A DNA stretch of 15,537 bases. Origin: an uncultured Pseudomonadota bacterium. Lineage in GTDB: Bacteria; Pseudomonadota; Gammaproteobacteria; Burkholderiales; Methylophilaceae. Positions within the stretch are counted from its first letter, which is position 1, and every line of letters begins with the position of its first letter. The stretch lies in contig CAINWC010000126.1 in assembly GCA_903854305.1 (NCBI GenBank), positions 1 to 15,537 of the forward strand, in the 5' to 3' direction. The notes under the pieces are model-generated. The model was not told where the DNA came from. It saw only the letters and a program-made list of their open reading frames with translations, and did not search any database. Both the position numbers and the translations under genes were made by a program. Shown in pieces: positions 15,417-15,537 of the stretch.

Positions 15417-15537
15417 TTTAAGGAACTTAATAATAAATACCATATTAGCTATACACCCCTTATTTAATTAGATAAAATTCTATTTGACTTAATTTTAATA
15501 GAACCATAACATATAGTCAAATAATCAATTATTTCTA
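15417..15537. other. Very AT-rich flank abutting broken thyA, possible mobile element end
   Basis: These 121 bases contain only 24 G or C, far below the neighbouring genes, and no recognisable coding sequence. Inverted repeats are dense: TTAAG-GAA-CTTAA at 15418-15430 right on the thyA junction, a 9-bp perfect repeat TATTTGACT/AGTCAAATA (15481-15489 and 15515-15523), and AAATAAT-CA-ATTATTT at 15519-15534. Abrupt composition change at a broken gene is typical of the edge of an integrated element, but no integrase, transposase or full terminal repeat is inside the window. Confidence 0.45.

Noticed and set aside
15399..15443. Intron or intein interrupting thyA
   Set aside because: The edge shows neither the His-Asn end of an intein nor a recognisable group I or II 3' end. 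Only one edge is visible, so the idea cannot be supported.
1..15537. CRISPR arrays, tRNA or rRNA genes, toxin-antitoxin pairs, defence genes
   Set aside because: No regularly spaced direct repeats, no tRNA or rRNA sequence and no defence-type protein motif were seen in the window.

Overview
The window reads as a chromosomal stretch of a Betaproteobacterium, most likely of the family Methylophilaceae (Methylotenera-like methylotrophs). This rests on protein character, on moderately low GC, and on gene order: rpsA-ihfB-lapB-pyrF, metG divergent from apbC, pgl and zwf close together, and dcd followed by an Orn/Lys/Arg decarboxylase. The taxon is inferred from memory of these families, not from a search. 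Coding density is high and no gene-free stretch exceeds 300 bases; the longest gaps are 519-731 and 11730-11903.

Layout. Positions 1-576 hold the 3' end of rpsA and ihfB, closed by a strong intrinsic terminator. Positions 732-2632 hold lapB and pyrF, eight bases apart. Positions 2789-3295 encode a secreted ComEA-like helix-hairpin-helix protein with a long Ala/Lys tail. It converges on a minus-strand secreted glycine-zipper protein (3442-3954), and a perfect 38-bp palindrome between them serves both strands as terminator. metG (4089-6161, minus) is divergent from apbC/mrp (6285-7376). Two membrane-protein genes follow apbC: a DUF1294 protein and a SanA/YdcF-type DUF218 protein.

Positions 8501-11729 carry the first steps of the oxidative pentose phosphate route: pgl on the minus strand and zwf on the plus strand, with a dienelactone-hydrolase-family gene between them. 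In methylotrophs using the ribulose monophosphate cycle this route also oxidises formaldehyde carbon and supplies NAD(P)H. After the zwf terminator come dcd and a large PLP-dependent Orn/Lys/Arg decarboxylase, spaced as one operon. Next, on the minus strand, are folA (dihydrofolate reductase) and a 58-codon remnant of thyA (thymidylate synthase). dcd, folA and thyA all serve dTMP supply.

Most of the window is ordinary housekeeping DNA, and I do not see a new multi-gene system inside it. The clearest anomaly is at the right edge. thyA homology stops abruptly at about 15416, and the remaining 121 bases are only about 20% G+C with several inverted repeats. This looks like the edge of an inserted element or rearrangement whose body lies beyond the window. 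Lesser points of interest are the histone-H1-like tail on the ComEA protein, the hydrolase set between pgl and zwf, a REP-like hairpin before zwf, a 12-bp inverted repeat in the zwf 3' region, and the absence of lapA upstream of lapB.
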